From assembly GCA_025618425.1 (NCBI GenBank), contig CM046841.1:5209239-5273238 (forward strand): DNA of 64,000 bases, given 5' to 3'. Shown here in pieces: positions 13,701 through 24,332 of the stretch. The translations under genes were made by a program, and so were the position numbers. Each line of letters opens with the position of its first letter. The stretch's first letter is position 1. The DNA comes from Heliocidaris tuberculata (Eukaryota > Echinodermata > Echinoidea > Camarodonta > Echinometridae). Below the pieces are notes generated by a model. The model made no database searches. It worked only from the letters and a program-made list of their open reading frames with translations, and was not told the DNA's origin.

Positions 13701-14540
13701 GAGCGCATTTATATTTACAATTTTTAACTTATTTTGACATTTTGAGAGAGGCAATAGTAAAAAATTGCTTCAAAAAGGGAACCCTGACTAATTAGAAAAC
13801 CAAACAACATCAACATCAACTCAGATTGTGAGAGGAGCCTGCACAGTGCAAGATCAATTTTCTTCAGCCCATGTAATTAATTTAGACGCTGTGTCATGAG
13901 TATAGCTTATGTCAGCAGACTACTTTTATATGTTGGGGGGGGGGGGGTCCTAGATTTGGAGACATCACAATAGGCCTGATTATTGGCAAATTGTATTTAT
14001 ATTAAAACTGCGGTAATGTTATCAGGAATTCAGAAATTCATTCTCAGTAAAGTAGACTGAGGGACAATTAAGATTGTGTTAAGCTCCCCCCCCCCCCTTC
14101 CATTTAAAATATATTTTATTTGCGCCCTGTTTTGCATTACGTTTCATCTTTAGTCCCTAATCAGTTGCTGTATTTTGTTAGTACTACTACAAATAATAAT
14201 TTATTTCAGTAAATGTTTTATGTAGGGACTCCTCAGTACTTCTTTAAACATTTCCTGGCGGGGCTGAGATGTGTCTTCTTGAAACCATACGATTGGCTAT
14301 AAAGTAATGCAAAATCGGTGTACGCTATAGAATCTTTATTAATCTTGGTATCTACCCACATTAAAGGTGAAATGTTTATTACATTCCACTTGATACTATT
14401 CCAAGAGCTGCTGACTTCCACTCCCTTTAAACAAAGGTGAGTCGCTACACTCTTCTTAATAGGGTGGCGGTGTTGAACCCCCGACGTTAATCAGGATATT
14501 CGTTTGTTGTTGTTGCTTTTTTCCTGAAGGGCCGGTTTAT

Positions 14541-14692
14541 ATATTAATGATTCCATGTTTGATATTTTGTTGATATTATATTTTTGTGGAGGGCTCCGTT
14601 GTAAAGCAGTTGCATAACTGAATCGGACTACCCTCCACCGTTTTACTTGTCATAAATAAAACACGAATAAATAAATAAATAAATAAATAAAT
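14541..14692 (+). mobile_element. Short retroelement-like insertion in copy 3
   Basis: Copies 1 and 2 read GGTTTATATTTGAC without a break (copy 1 with TTTGTATTTGAC). Copy 3 has about 152 bp inserted there, flanked by a short TATAT-like duplication and ending in (AAAT)n. The 3' end contains TTGTCATAAATAAAACAC followed by AATAAATA repeats. The same 3' end lies on the opposite strand at 29099-29165, so this is a dispersed SINE or LINE 3' fragment. Confidence 0.75.
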
Positions 14693-15133
14693 ATATTTGA
14701 CTTAAAAGCATGTCGATTTGCATTGAGAGGGCTGGGTAAATAAATCAGCATACAATACATCCGCCCATGCAGCCTCCCCCCCCCCCCCCCCCCCCCCAAA
14801 TTTTGAAGGTAAGCCTAGCTAGTTCCTCACACACGATATGCCCTACACTTATACCGGGGAAGTTTTGTCCATCAAAACAAGCCTAAAACCATGTATCTTT
14901 AGACATTACTCTTCAAGGATATACATATAAAAACAGCAAGAATTAACTTCATTTTTGTCAAAAAAGTTCCACTTTACAAAGAATGGCCCTGATAAATGGC
15001 CAACGGTATATATTTATACAGATGAATGAGTAAGTATTGAATTGATACGACGTTGAATCTCTTCACCGTGGGAATCATTGCATCTTTGACGCAGGAGCGT
15101 ATTGCCAAAAAAAAAAATCGCCACAAAAAAAAA

Positions 15134-16540
15134 GAAAGCTAGAGGGGCCGTCAAAGGCGGCAGACCCACGCCTTGGCGGTGCTACAGAGTAGTTGCAATA
15201 CTATACTATGGGGTCAAAACTGAAATCTACATTGGGTGATTTCACGCTCGGTGTTGGCGCCTGTGGTTAGTGTTTATTTTGCCGCGAAATCATGATCTAA
15301 CACCGACTATGAAATGAGAAAAAAATCAGTCGGTGTTAGGTGTTGACCTCTGATTTTCTGACGTAGTTCCGGTTGCCGGTGTTTAATTTTTGTCAGATGT
15401 TGTCTGCTGAACCGAGCTCGGCAGCCGGTGTTTAATTTCATGTACAAAATTCCGTTCACTAACACTATACCCTAGGGATTAAGAAATTTTCATTTCACGT
15501 TTGGTGTTGGTGCTGGTGTTGCTACTTGTATGCTAGATACGGGAAATTGGGGGGATTAGCCGTGAGAAATAAAGTCAGTAGGCATCATTCGAAGTGTAAT
15601 TTTACAGGTGTTATGAGGTAGTATGTTCATATAGGTCTGAAATTAAATCTAGGCCAACATTTAGTTCAACGTTCGATCTAGAGCACACGGAAAGGAACTA
15701 GATCTACCTTTGCTTTTTAAAGGGGCGGAATGAGTGAATAAAAAATCCTACCTAGTTTTTTTTCCAGATAGATTTGATAAATATGATGTTCGATATTCCG
15801 TAGTAAAAGACCCAGAGAATCCACATTATTAACTAGGATGAGTTCTAAATCAACAATCACAATGCAAAAGTAATGAAACTTCACGGCTAATCTAAGCCGA
15901 TGCTAGAAATTTGGCCGTTTGCCATGTACGCGCAGGGCCGTCCGATCCGGCGTCTAGCTGCATTAGCTACCGCAGCATTTTCTGCTGCAAGTGAGAAACT
16001 CGAGAGAAATTAAATCTAAACTTACTGTTCCTATCAATACTATCCATTTCTGTGAAGTTTTTTACCGGTCTCTAGATCAAATAAGGATTGCTTTTAGAAT
16101 CACCGGACTACTCGGGCAATTTTACGATATTCTAGACTAATAATTCAGTAGTTAAAAACATTTTTTTCTTCTTCGTTGAGAATGGTGCTGACGCCATTAC
16201 CAGTCGTGTCTGCTATTTCAGCTATCGATGCGCTTTGTTGGGATATCGGTATCGGCTCCTTAAATCTGATACGTGCGAAACGGTGATCTTTACATATATA
16301 GAGTCAAAACTAGAAGGTCACACAGAATTTGCAGGGATCAACCAATCATCACCAAAATCTAATCGATTCTTTCCTGTCACTATCCAAACAATCCCTGAAA
16401 ATTTGGTGCAAATCCGTTCACCCGTTCTCTAGTTATCTTGTACACAAACAAACAAACAAACAAACAAACAAAAACAAACAAACAAACATACAAACATACG
16501 GAACCCTTTACATAACCCTGCCGATTTTATCGGCGTGGGT
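15134..16540 (+). mobile_element. 1.4-kb insertion in copy 3, unclassified
   Basis: Inserted in the A-run that reads straight through in copies 1 and 2. Near its start is CAGACCCACGCC and near its end GGCGTGGGT, a possible short terminal inverted repeat. The 3' part has the phrase CCGTTCACCCGTTCTCTAG, then (CAAA)n and a small CCGATTTTATCGG hairpin, a layout seen at 3' ends of some RTE-like or SINE elements. The 5' part (15225-15540) has repeated GGTGTTGG phrases related to the MITE at 47946-48181. No transposase is recognised. Confidence 0.65.
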
Positions 16541-16659
16541 AAAAAAGCGAGAGCAAAAAAGCGGGGGGAAATGTGAGAAAAAAGCCGAAAAGGCGCTAAG
16601 GGCCGTTATATTTCTCTCAAATAGTTGCTAGAAACGTCGATGTTTTCGCGCTTGCTTCG

Positions 16660-17110
16660 CGCGGGAAGGGGGAAACTCCCCCTCCCTGCAGCCACCCCTG
16701 TTACATACAGTGCAGTATTGCGTCCAAATAACTGAAAAAACCCCTGCACCCACCCCTGTTACATACAGTGCAGTATTGCGTCCAAATAACTGAAAAACTC
16801 CCTGCACCCACCCCTGTTACATACAGTGCAGTATTGCGTCCAAATAATTGAAAAACTCCCTGCACCCACCCCTGTTACATACAGTGCAGTATAGCGTCCA
16901 GACAATTGAAAAAGCAGTCCGGGATCGAACTACTATTTTCCGAGTAAAAACAAAAGTTCTACGAGCCGTTATCTTTCTCTCAAGTTTGCTATAAAACGTC
17001 GGAGCTTTCGCGCTTTGCGCGGGAAGGGGAAACTCCCCCCCCCCCCCCCCCCCCCCTCCCTGCACCCATCCCTGTTACTATACAGTACAGTATTGTGTCC
17101 AAATAATTGA
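16660..17110 (+). repeat. Roughly 60-bp minisatellite
   Basis: Five to six tandem copies of a phrase containing CACCCCTGTTACATACAGTG and GCGTCCAAATAA. The first four are very similar; later ones degenerate and are separated by a long C-run (17035-17056). The flanks share GCTTTCGCG and TATCTTTCTCTC phrases with the repeat at 53260-53521. Confidence 0.85.
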
Positions 17111-17872
17111 AAAGCAGTCTGGGCGTCGAACTAACTTTCCGCCCAAAAAAAGGTGCTATGAGCAGTTATCTTTCTCTCAAATTTGCTATAAAAAATAAGA
17201 GCTTTCGCGATTTTAAGGGAAATTCCCCCCCCCCCCCCTCCCTGCACCCACCCTTCTGGGTGGGTGCAGAAATGAAATCCTGGCTACGCGGTTGCTTTGA
17301 CGTCTTATTCAAAAGCACAGATTCACGTGACCCTCAAACCAAACAAAGTGGCTAAAATTATGTTATTGTCTACTGAATTCTATGGGCTGACATGACATTA
17401 TACCTAACAGCCAGCAGGTTTAAAGATGGTGTAAACTGTATATGGATAATATGTTTTAGAGGTGATGTCTCATACGTGCACTGATAGTTCGATTTTTTGG
17501 TAGGTGTACAAATAAATCAATAAGTTTTCCTTTTCAGAACATACCCGGTACAACAGGGCAAACTTGTAAATCCAGTTAATGGTACAATTTCATGAACTAC
17601 TATCAACGACCTTTTAGTATCAATATGATTTATCAAGATTTTGTTATTTTCAAAACGTTGCTAACCCAAGAAAAATCAACCTGAATAAATCGTTGAGGGA
17701 ATCCTCTTGTTTTTACATAATAAAGGTCACTCGTGGTGAAAATTAGGGCCATTGATTAGGGATCAACATGAAATCATTTTGTACATTCGGATTTAAGTAG
17801 ATGGTTGATATTGGCATAAAGAGGAATATACATAATTATTATTTGTATGAAGGGTTTTCAGGCGACCAGAAA
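17111..17872. other. No gene seen; repeat end at 17283-17290
   Basis: AT-rich sequence with C-runs at about 17226. The phrase AATCCTGGCTACGCGG at 17276-17291 matches the right end of the element at 53260-53521, so part of this stretch is another copy of that family. Otherwise I see nothing to annotate. Confidence 0.5.
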
Positions 17873-17998
17873 AATTGGCGTATCTCATGGTTAGCGCAAG
17901 AGTACCCGGATGACCGTGCAATTTCAAAACAATATCTCATGGTTTGTGTAAAAGTACCCGGATGACCGTGCAATATATCTCCATATCTCATGGTTTGG
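17873..17998 (+). repeat. Roughly 60-bp direct repeat, about 2.5 copies
   Basis: The phrases TATCTCATGGTT and GTACCCGGATGACCGTGCAA recur two to three times in tandem. No gene. Confidence 0.8.
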
Positions 17999-18210
17999 GG
18001 TGCGCGTGACGCGTAAAAAAGTGAATACGCGCTTAAATACGCAAAGGTTAAGACAATGGATATTATGCGCGCAGCTCTTGCAAGATGCTTGGGTAAGGAC
18101 AAAAATGTTTTTCTACCTTTGTTTTATGTCGAAGTCAATACAAAAACATAAGGACATGTAATGGTGAAAATTGAGGAACTAGGTATCATACAATTAATAA
18201 TAATAATATT

Positions 18211-18341
18211 GAATGGCTTTTCTTTCGTGGGACACAAGGATATATCGTACTCGCTTTGAAAATATTTCACTCGTCGTGCCGACTCGTGAAATATGCTCAT
18301 AGCTCGTGCGATATATCCTTGTATCCCACTCAAGGCCATTC
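18211..18341. mobile_element. Foldback MITE-like hairpin
   Basis: GAATGGCTTTTCTTTCGTGGG at the left is inverted at the right, with CAAGGATATATCG (left) matching CGATATATCCTTG (right). The arms are about 60 nt with a short centre. AT-rich ATAATATT/AGTATTAT flanks it. No coding capacity. Confidence 0.75.
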
Positions 18342-18713
18342 AGTATTATATAAATATTAGTCTTTCGTTTAGGGATATCCCATACTGATTTTCTTTCTGC
18401 AGGTAAAATACTTGTACCGATATTCATATGAAGATGATACATATATCACTTTGTAGTTCAATGTTTTTTTGGATTTGATATCACTTTATTGAGTTCATAA
18501 CAAAGGATAGAACATTTACAGAATATATACATATATAGACATAAAATAGAGAATAATAAGATAAGGCCCAGGTCATGACGCATTACTGTCAATGCAGGGC
18601 AGTAATATTAATGTACGGTACAGAGGTCATGGAAACGTGTACGTGACAAACATAACATTTCATGTTAAGAAAAAAAAATGACATTATTTTATCAGAGAAG
18701 ATCAATTAAAAAA

Positions 18714-18747
<34 letters not shown>

Positions 18748-19573
18748 AAGACTGCCAGCTATTGTAATTACTAGCTAAAAGGAGAAAAAGATTTTTAAAA
18801 GTTTCGTATTATTCAGTAGTTAGGGGGAACCTTGCCATATATATTTTCCCCGAGTTGAGAAAAGGAAGTTCTATTGAAATAATGTAAAGGTTTGATCTCT
18901 ATTGATTTTTTAAAATTACTTTATAGTTCTGATTTCAAGCCATCTAGCCATATAACTGCATATATCTTGCTTCCATATTGTCTCACTTGTATTTTCATTC
19001 CTATGAGCCGCGTCATTTTCGTTTCCAATCCCACACACTTGTTTCCTTCTCTTTATCTCGCTGTTTACCTTTATCATCCCCATCTTTCCCACTCATAGGC
19101 CCTTGCCTATGTGGGACTGTGTCAAACATTCGCTGTTGCAGTAGTCAAAAACAGACAAAATTTCTCTAAGCAAGCTTTAATTTTCTTAAATTTGCTAGAT
19201 TACCTGATTCAGGGACTCTTCAACTCTTTCTATGCCACAAATTTGAGGTTTCAGAGTTGAAAGTGAAATTTTAAATATTTTTTTTCCTCTCATGTATGAA
19301 TGATCTAGAATGGAAAATAGCTCGCTAATACACACAAAACCTATTGAAGCCTATTCACCCGTAAAAACTACTCTGGAGTACAAGGTTAACTTCAAATAAG
19401 CTTGTACATGAAAAAGTGCATCTTTCCCTTACTTCTCTTTCTCTTTCTCTATCTTACTCTCTCAGACTTCCTCTCTCTTAACCCTTTTTTCTCTCCTATC
19501 GGTTTTATGCAACAATGAACATGATGAAGAAGCGACATTGCCGTGGAGTACAATAGATAGAACGTGTCACATT
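18342..19573. other. Intergenic, no gene recognised
   Basis: Contains an (AAAAC)n run at about 18718-18748 and CT-rich low complexity at about 19435-19490. The segment 18474-18640, read on the minus strand, ends in TGAACTCAATAAAGTGATATC, which resembles a retroelement 3' end, but I could not find a coding remnant upstream of it. Confidence 0.5.
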
Positions 19574-19905
19574 AGTTACGTTCACACGATGGGAGCTAAA
19601 CTTTAAGTTTCGCTTGTAGTTTCAAAACTTTAAAGTTTACTTGTAGTTATCTTGTAGTTTCAGACCGTATGAACGGACTCGTGGTTTCGAAACTTTAAGT
19701 TTACTCGTAGTTCTAAAACCACAAGCGAGCATTTACGTTCACACGATGGGAGCTAAACTTTAAGTTTCGCTTGTAGTTTCAAAACTTTAAGTTTACATGT
19801 AGTTATGTCGTAGTTTCAGACCGTATGAACGGACTCGTGGTTTCGAAACTTTAAGTTTACCCGTAGTTCTAAAACCACAAGCGAGCTCGTGGTTAAGGCC
19901 GAAAC
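19574..19905 (+). repeat. 165-bp tandem duplication
   Basis: Two adjacent near-identical copies, each starting TTTACGTTCACACGATGG or TTACGTTCACACGATGG and ending AACCACAAGCGAGC (19574-19735 and 19736-19902). Each has internal inverted pieces based on AAACTTTAAGTTT. Confidence 0.9.
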
Positions 19906-19959
19906 CACGAGCAGCGGGGGGTCCTCCGTCATAGTGGTTTATGCACGCTTGGGCTAAAA

Positions 19960-20459
19960 CCACTTGGTCTAATTTCCAGATGGGCTACCTTCATTCGGGC
20001 TGAACCCTTTTGGTCCACTCTTCATTTGGCCTAATTTGCAGTTGGTCTAATAACCAGAAGGTCTAATTTGCACTTGGTCTAATAACCATGTCTAATTTGC
20101 ACTTGGTCTAATTACCATTTGGTCTAATTACCATTATATGGTCTAATGTGCAGTTGGTCTAACTTTCATTTAGTCCATTTTCCATTTAGTCTAATTGTCA
20201 GTTGGTCTAAATGCCAATTTGTCTAAACATCACTTTGTCTAATTATCACTAAGGCTAATTGCCTGTTGGGCTATTCCCTTTTCGTCTACGCACCTACCAA
20301 CAACAGTACGCTCATTTTGTTGGCCATCCCTGGGTAGCAGGAAACATTTTTGGGGTGCTTGGAAAGGTGAGGGGGGGGGGGCATTGTGCCCCTGCCAACG
20401 AGCGAGTTGATTTACGTTTTAGATGAACAAATAATAATAATAATAATATTAATAATAAC

Positions 20460-20494
<35 letters not shown>

Positions 20495-21550
20495 TAATAG
20501 TAAAAATCTCTCTCTTTTTGGTCACTTGAAAATCATAAGGGGCAACTGCCCCTCCCCCCCCCCCCAGTAGCGCCGCCCCTGAATATAGCAGTTTGCATAG
20601 CTCAAAAGAATCAGAGAAGCTTAAAGTGATTTTGTAACTTTGTAGAGGCTTGACATGCTATCATTATATGTAATATGGTGTAAAAATGAAGCCCAGGGGA
20701 AAAAAGCACTTCAAAATCATCATGTGCTTCACAAAAGTAAACATATGCAAGTGACCGGAATGCCAGACTCATTTTCCCCCATAAACTCAGTGTAAGACTA
20801 AAACGTATGGCCATACACTTTCGTAAATGGGAGTATTCAGTCATAGATATCTTAATAATAGCATTATATATTTGAAAACCTTTCTATGCCTGGATATTTA
20901 TTTATCCTTCTGAACATCATTATACAATACAGATATCAAAATTCAACAAATTATTAAATCAAGCCTCCAAAAAGTTACCGAATCCCTTTAATGGCAGAAT
21001 ATTTAGTTCTTGATATGACAACAGTGTGACACCTTTGAGCAGGAACTTAGCGAGAGCTGGGGACACAGTGCCCAAAAGTTTAATAATATTGCAGCAATTA
21101 AGATATCCCCCGCCCGAAGCTTGCTTGCTACGCTCTTTTATTGTAACTCATTGTGCTTGAAATTAAACGCTTCTGTGGAAATCTTCGTCATGAAATCACT
21201 GTATAATGCAAGCACCATGCATGACCTTCAACAAGAACATAGTATTTTTGGTCGCTCGCCTGCAAGTTAGGAGTAGAGCAGAATTGCATATTATGCAAAG
21301 ATTAGAAAATATATCCTTAAAATTTAATGTGTTTTAAATACAATGTAGGGGTACAGCAAGGTATCAAATCGCCATTTTCCATTCTTGTCTTCATAGTCTG
21401 GGAGCCTGTCCCGAAATAGTCACCCCATTTTACCCTTAAGATGTGACCCCGTAAAGTTATTTAGACCATCTAAGTCATTGACAAAAAGGTTGTCAGCCTG
21501 ACCGTAGTCGGCGGGTTAAGCCCCCAGAGCCCCCAAAAGGGACCCCAAAG
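19960..21550. repeat. Partial fourth copy of the 5.4-kb unit
   Basis: Runs from the GGTCTAAT block through the unit junction into the first 410 bp of the next unit (homologous to 4270-5377 then 1-412), so it derives from an already tandem array. It lacks about 200 bp equivalent to 4634-4832 and carries an insertion at 20625-20987. It stops at GACCCCAAAG, where copies 1-3 continue CAATATAC. Confidence 0.9.
20625..20987. mobile_element. MITE inserted at TTAA
   Basis: Copies 1-3 read AGCTTAATGG (near 5186 and 10578). Here 363 bp are inserted, with TTAA on both sides (20621-20624 and 20988-20991). Left end AGTGATTTTGTAACTTTG, right end its approximate complement (AGGGATTCGGTAACTTT read inward). 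TTAA targeting is typical of piggyBac-like elements; no transposase is present. Confidence 0.8.
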
Positions 21551-21586
21551 TCGGGTCGATTTCACCCCATCTCACCCATGCACCAA

Positions 21587-21855
21587 ACTTTGTCAGTAGG
21601 AATTGGTATGACTGGACATTACAAAACACAAAAAACTGACAAAAATTTCTGTCGGAATGGGGTGTCAGACGGCCCCTTAAAAATTGAGGTAAATTTTTTT
21701 CCCTTAAAGCCAGAGACTAAATTTTGTCAGAAGGAAGAGCTATTGATGTACATTCCGAAAATATAAAAACTGACAACATTTTTCATCGGGAAGGGGATTT
21801 CGGACCCCCTGAAATGAAAATCCCAATGTGCCCTTTGACAACGCTTTGCCCCAAA
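21587..21855 (+). repeat. Two degenerate tandem copies of a 135-bp block
   Basis: AAACTTTGTCAGTAGGAA (21587) and AAATTTTGTCAGAAGGAAG (21719) each begin a block that goes on with AAAAACTGACAA and then a GG(G)GTGTCAGACGG / GGGATTTCGGACC phrase. Open frames in both have no known domain. Confidence 0.65.
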
Positions 21856-22097
21856 ATGCTCTGTATGGAAAGAAAAACCATTTTCTTACCTTCTGACTAT
21901 GATAATTCAAAAGCGTTTCATTCAATTCACTTTAAATTCTCATAACATAATTTTGAGTATAATAATGTTCTTGAGGTGCAATTTGGTGTTAATTTGGTAT
22001 TTTGGTTAATAATTTATTAAATTGTGAAAAATGTATTGCTTTCTCAACAGTAGCCAAAAAATATTGTCAGGATTATGTAAACACAGCCATTGACCAT

Positions 22098-22184
22098 CTG
22101 ACAAGGCATAATAGAGGAGCTTGCTTGGAGTCTGCCACATACCACAGATACCTGAAAAGCTCTTCTATTATGCCTTGTCAAACA
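22098..22184. repeat. Imperfect hairpin
   Basis: TGACAAGGCATAATAGAGGAG is inverted as CTCTTCTATTATGCCTTGTCA with a 40-nt loop. No RNA family recognised. Confidence 0.8.
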
Positions 22185-22314
22185 AGGCTCGCTCGGCTTG
22201 TAGTTTCAGCTCGTTGTTTTAACCTCGTGTGAACCCTCGCTGTCGTGGTTTCGTTAACTTAAAGTTTTGCTAACTTTAAGTTTCGAAATCACAAGTGCCG
22301 TATGAACGTAGCTT

Positions 22315-23237
22315 ATATCTTTACATGAAGCAACAAATATTTTTAGGTGGAACTACCGTAGAACTTTAATGAATGTAAGTGTAAACATTCAAGTGTGAAA
22401 AGTAGATTTCGTTTTTATTGATCCAGGATGATTTATTTTACAATTATGGTTCTCCACTTGGATTTAAGGTACGGAATATCATTCTAAACTGAATCTTTTA
22501 CTGATTTAAAACATGAAATGACAGCTGAAGAGTAACTGCATATACACAAGATTAATGTGAAAACTCATGTTTTTGTTGTTTTGTCATTTGGCATATCTAC
22601 TTTATTTTCCTTTCTTGTGATAATTTCAAAGGATGAGTGATGTCATCGTTATCAAATTATCGATTCTAATCTAAGCATATTAACTCATTTTGAGAGTGTA
22701 CACTGACAATGACGTATAAAAATCAAATAAAGTAAGACGGAAAAATTATAACAGTGACATATAATTATACATGTTACATAATTATACAGGTTACATTCTT
22801 GCAACGGGCATGAAATTTACAGCACGCAATCAAACTTTATGTCATATTCATCAAAATTTACGTATTATTTACAATAAATTAAAATTCCAGCTAAATATAT
22901 GTCTTGATAATCCAACATGTAGCACAAACCAGCCCATACAAGAAAATAATAAAGTTCAAGTTACATGTCTTTTGGCGACAAAACCAGTTTATACACACGT
23001 TTATCACACATTGATCTAATGATTTTCCGACAAAACGCTCACGTCTAATCCAAGCGATGAATTCTTTAACACAATTAATACACAATATAATGAATAGGTC
23101 GGCTAAACATTATAGATTTTACATTTTAAAAATACTTTGCAATATCATTAAACCATCACCTTAGCAATATAAAATATTACCAATACGTTTGTGGGGAATA
23201 CATTAGTATCGCTTGTACATCTTGATACATACTATTA
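22315..23237. other. No gene seen
   Basis: AT-rich single-copy-looking sequence. Short open frames on both strands show no motif, no exon series and no RNA structure I can support. Confidence 0.5.
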
Positions 23238-24112
23238 GTTACCCCTGCTTGTTCACGAAATACGGGCAAATATCTACGGTCTGGTGCCATATTCCATGCG
23301 GCCGGAGGCCGAATGGAATATGGCACCAGACCGTAGATATTTCCCGTATTTCGTGAGAACAAGCAGGGGGTAACGATTTTATCTTTTTAAGTGTAGATCT
23401 ACATGAATTCTGTAGTGTAATCTCATTGGTAAAGTTACGATGAAAACATAATTCATATTTCAGAAACTTTGGTCTACTCACCACTTGTGCTTTCTTGTCT
23501 TTCTACAACATCCATCAGGAATACACGTAGATCAATATCAATTTCATCAGTCTCTAACAAGTCTAATTAAGTCATTTGTTGTTCATAACTGCCGCTAGTT
23601 AATTTTAACAGTTCAAAGTCAACTTTAAAATGCCAAAATAAAAAGTTCATATTCAAACGGTTCAAACATATGTACAGTTCCAGCTTTGGGCTGCCTTTGC
23701 ATTGGCTTTTATTGTATTTTTGTGGTAACTTTCTTCTCCTTGATTTCTTCCCGCAAGTGATGTTGAAATCGCCGGCTGTCAGCCATGTTTGTTGTCTGCA
23801 TGCATATATATGCAACAACAAGATAAAGCGCAAATATATGCATGCGATATCATGCGCGCAGCTAGCTGTGAGTCATCACGGAATACGGGAAATATTCAGG
23901 GATGGATTTAGCGCATGCGCACAAATAAAAAAACAATGCAAAACATAAAAACAACAACAGAGACAAATGACCTCATTCACGGAATACGGGAAATATTCAG
24001 TGGATGGTCTGTATTTGTGACCGAGTACAAGGGTAATACGGGAATTTATCAAAGACATGATTGACCAATGAGATTACAGAAATCATGAACACTAAAAGAT
24101 AAACCTAAATAT
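23238..24112. mobile_element. Foldback element with a 60-bp-arm palindrome
   Basis: Arms 23238-23297 and 23313-23374 are almost perfect complements around a 15-bp GC-rich centre. The following 23376-23437 (TTTATCTTTTTAAGTG, then AATCTCATTGGT) is inverted at about 24066-24112 (ACCAATGAGATT, then AAAAGATAAA). The phrase CACGGAATACGGGAAATATTC recurs at 23877 and 23977. This fits a non-autonomous transposon with nested inverted ends. Confidence 0.65.
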
Positions 24113-24300
24113 TTTCCTCTGTATGGTAGATAAAATAAAGAGGTTAAGAGAGAGAGAGCCCTCAATACCGTTGAACGTTAAAACACTTTTACAAATTTTA
24201 AGGACCCACAATATTTGAACGCTTCATAATATGATAAGGGATTATTACATTGCTTATACATCCAACAAAAATTCATGTACATATATATATATATGTACAG

Positions 24301-24332
<32 letters not shown>

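Larger units (their letters stand above)
10770..16597. repeat. 5.4-kb tandem unit, copy 3 (interrupted)
   Basis: The third copy follows the unit to about 15133 and resumes briefly at 16541-16597 before diverging. It is more diverged than copies 1 and 2, with many small indels from about 12470 onward. It carries two insertions absent from the other copies, at 14541-14692 and about 15134-16540. The divergence fits copy 3 being older than the copy 1/copy 2 duplication, with gene conversion as an alternative. Confidence 0.9.
19574..22314. mobile_element. Possible composite element with inverted ends around a captured unit fragment
   Basis: The left end reads TTACGTTCACACGATGG and is rich in AACTTTAAGTTT and TAGTTTC. 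The right end (about 22205-22314) holds the inverted counterparts CTTTAAGTTTCG and CGTATGAACGTAG. Between them lie the partial fourth copy of the 5.4-kb unit, a 130-bp duplicated block and a hairpin. The end symmetry is visible; that it moved as one unit is inference. Confidence 0.45.

Noticed and set aside
16235..16631. Open frames at the right end of the 1.4-kb insertion
   Set aside because: They run through (CAAA)n and A-rich sequence and have no domain.
18480..19130. LINE coding remnant on the minus strand
   Set aside because: Only a possible 3' end is recognisable; no reverse transcriptase motif could be read in any frame.
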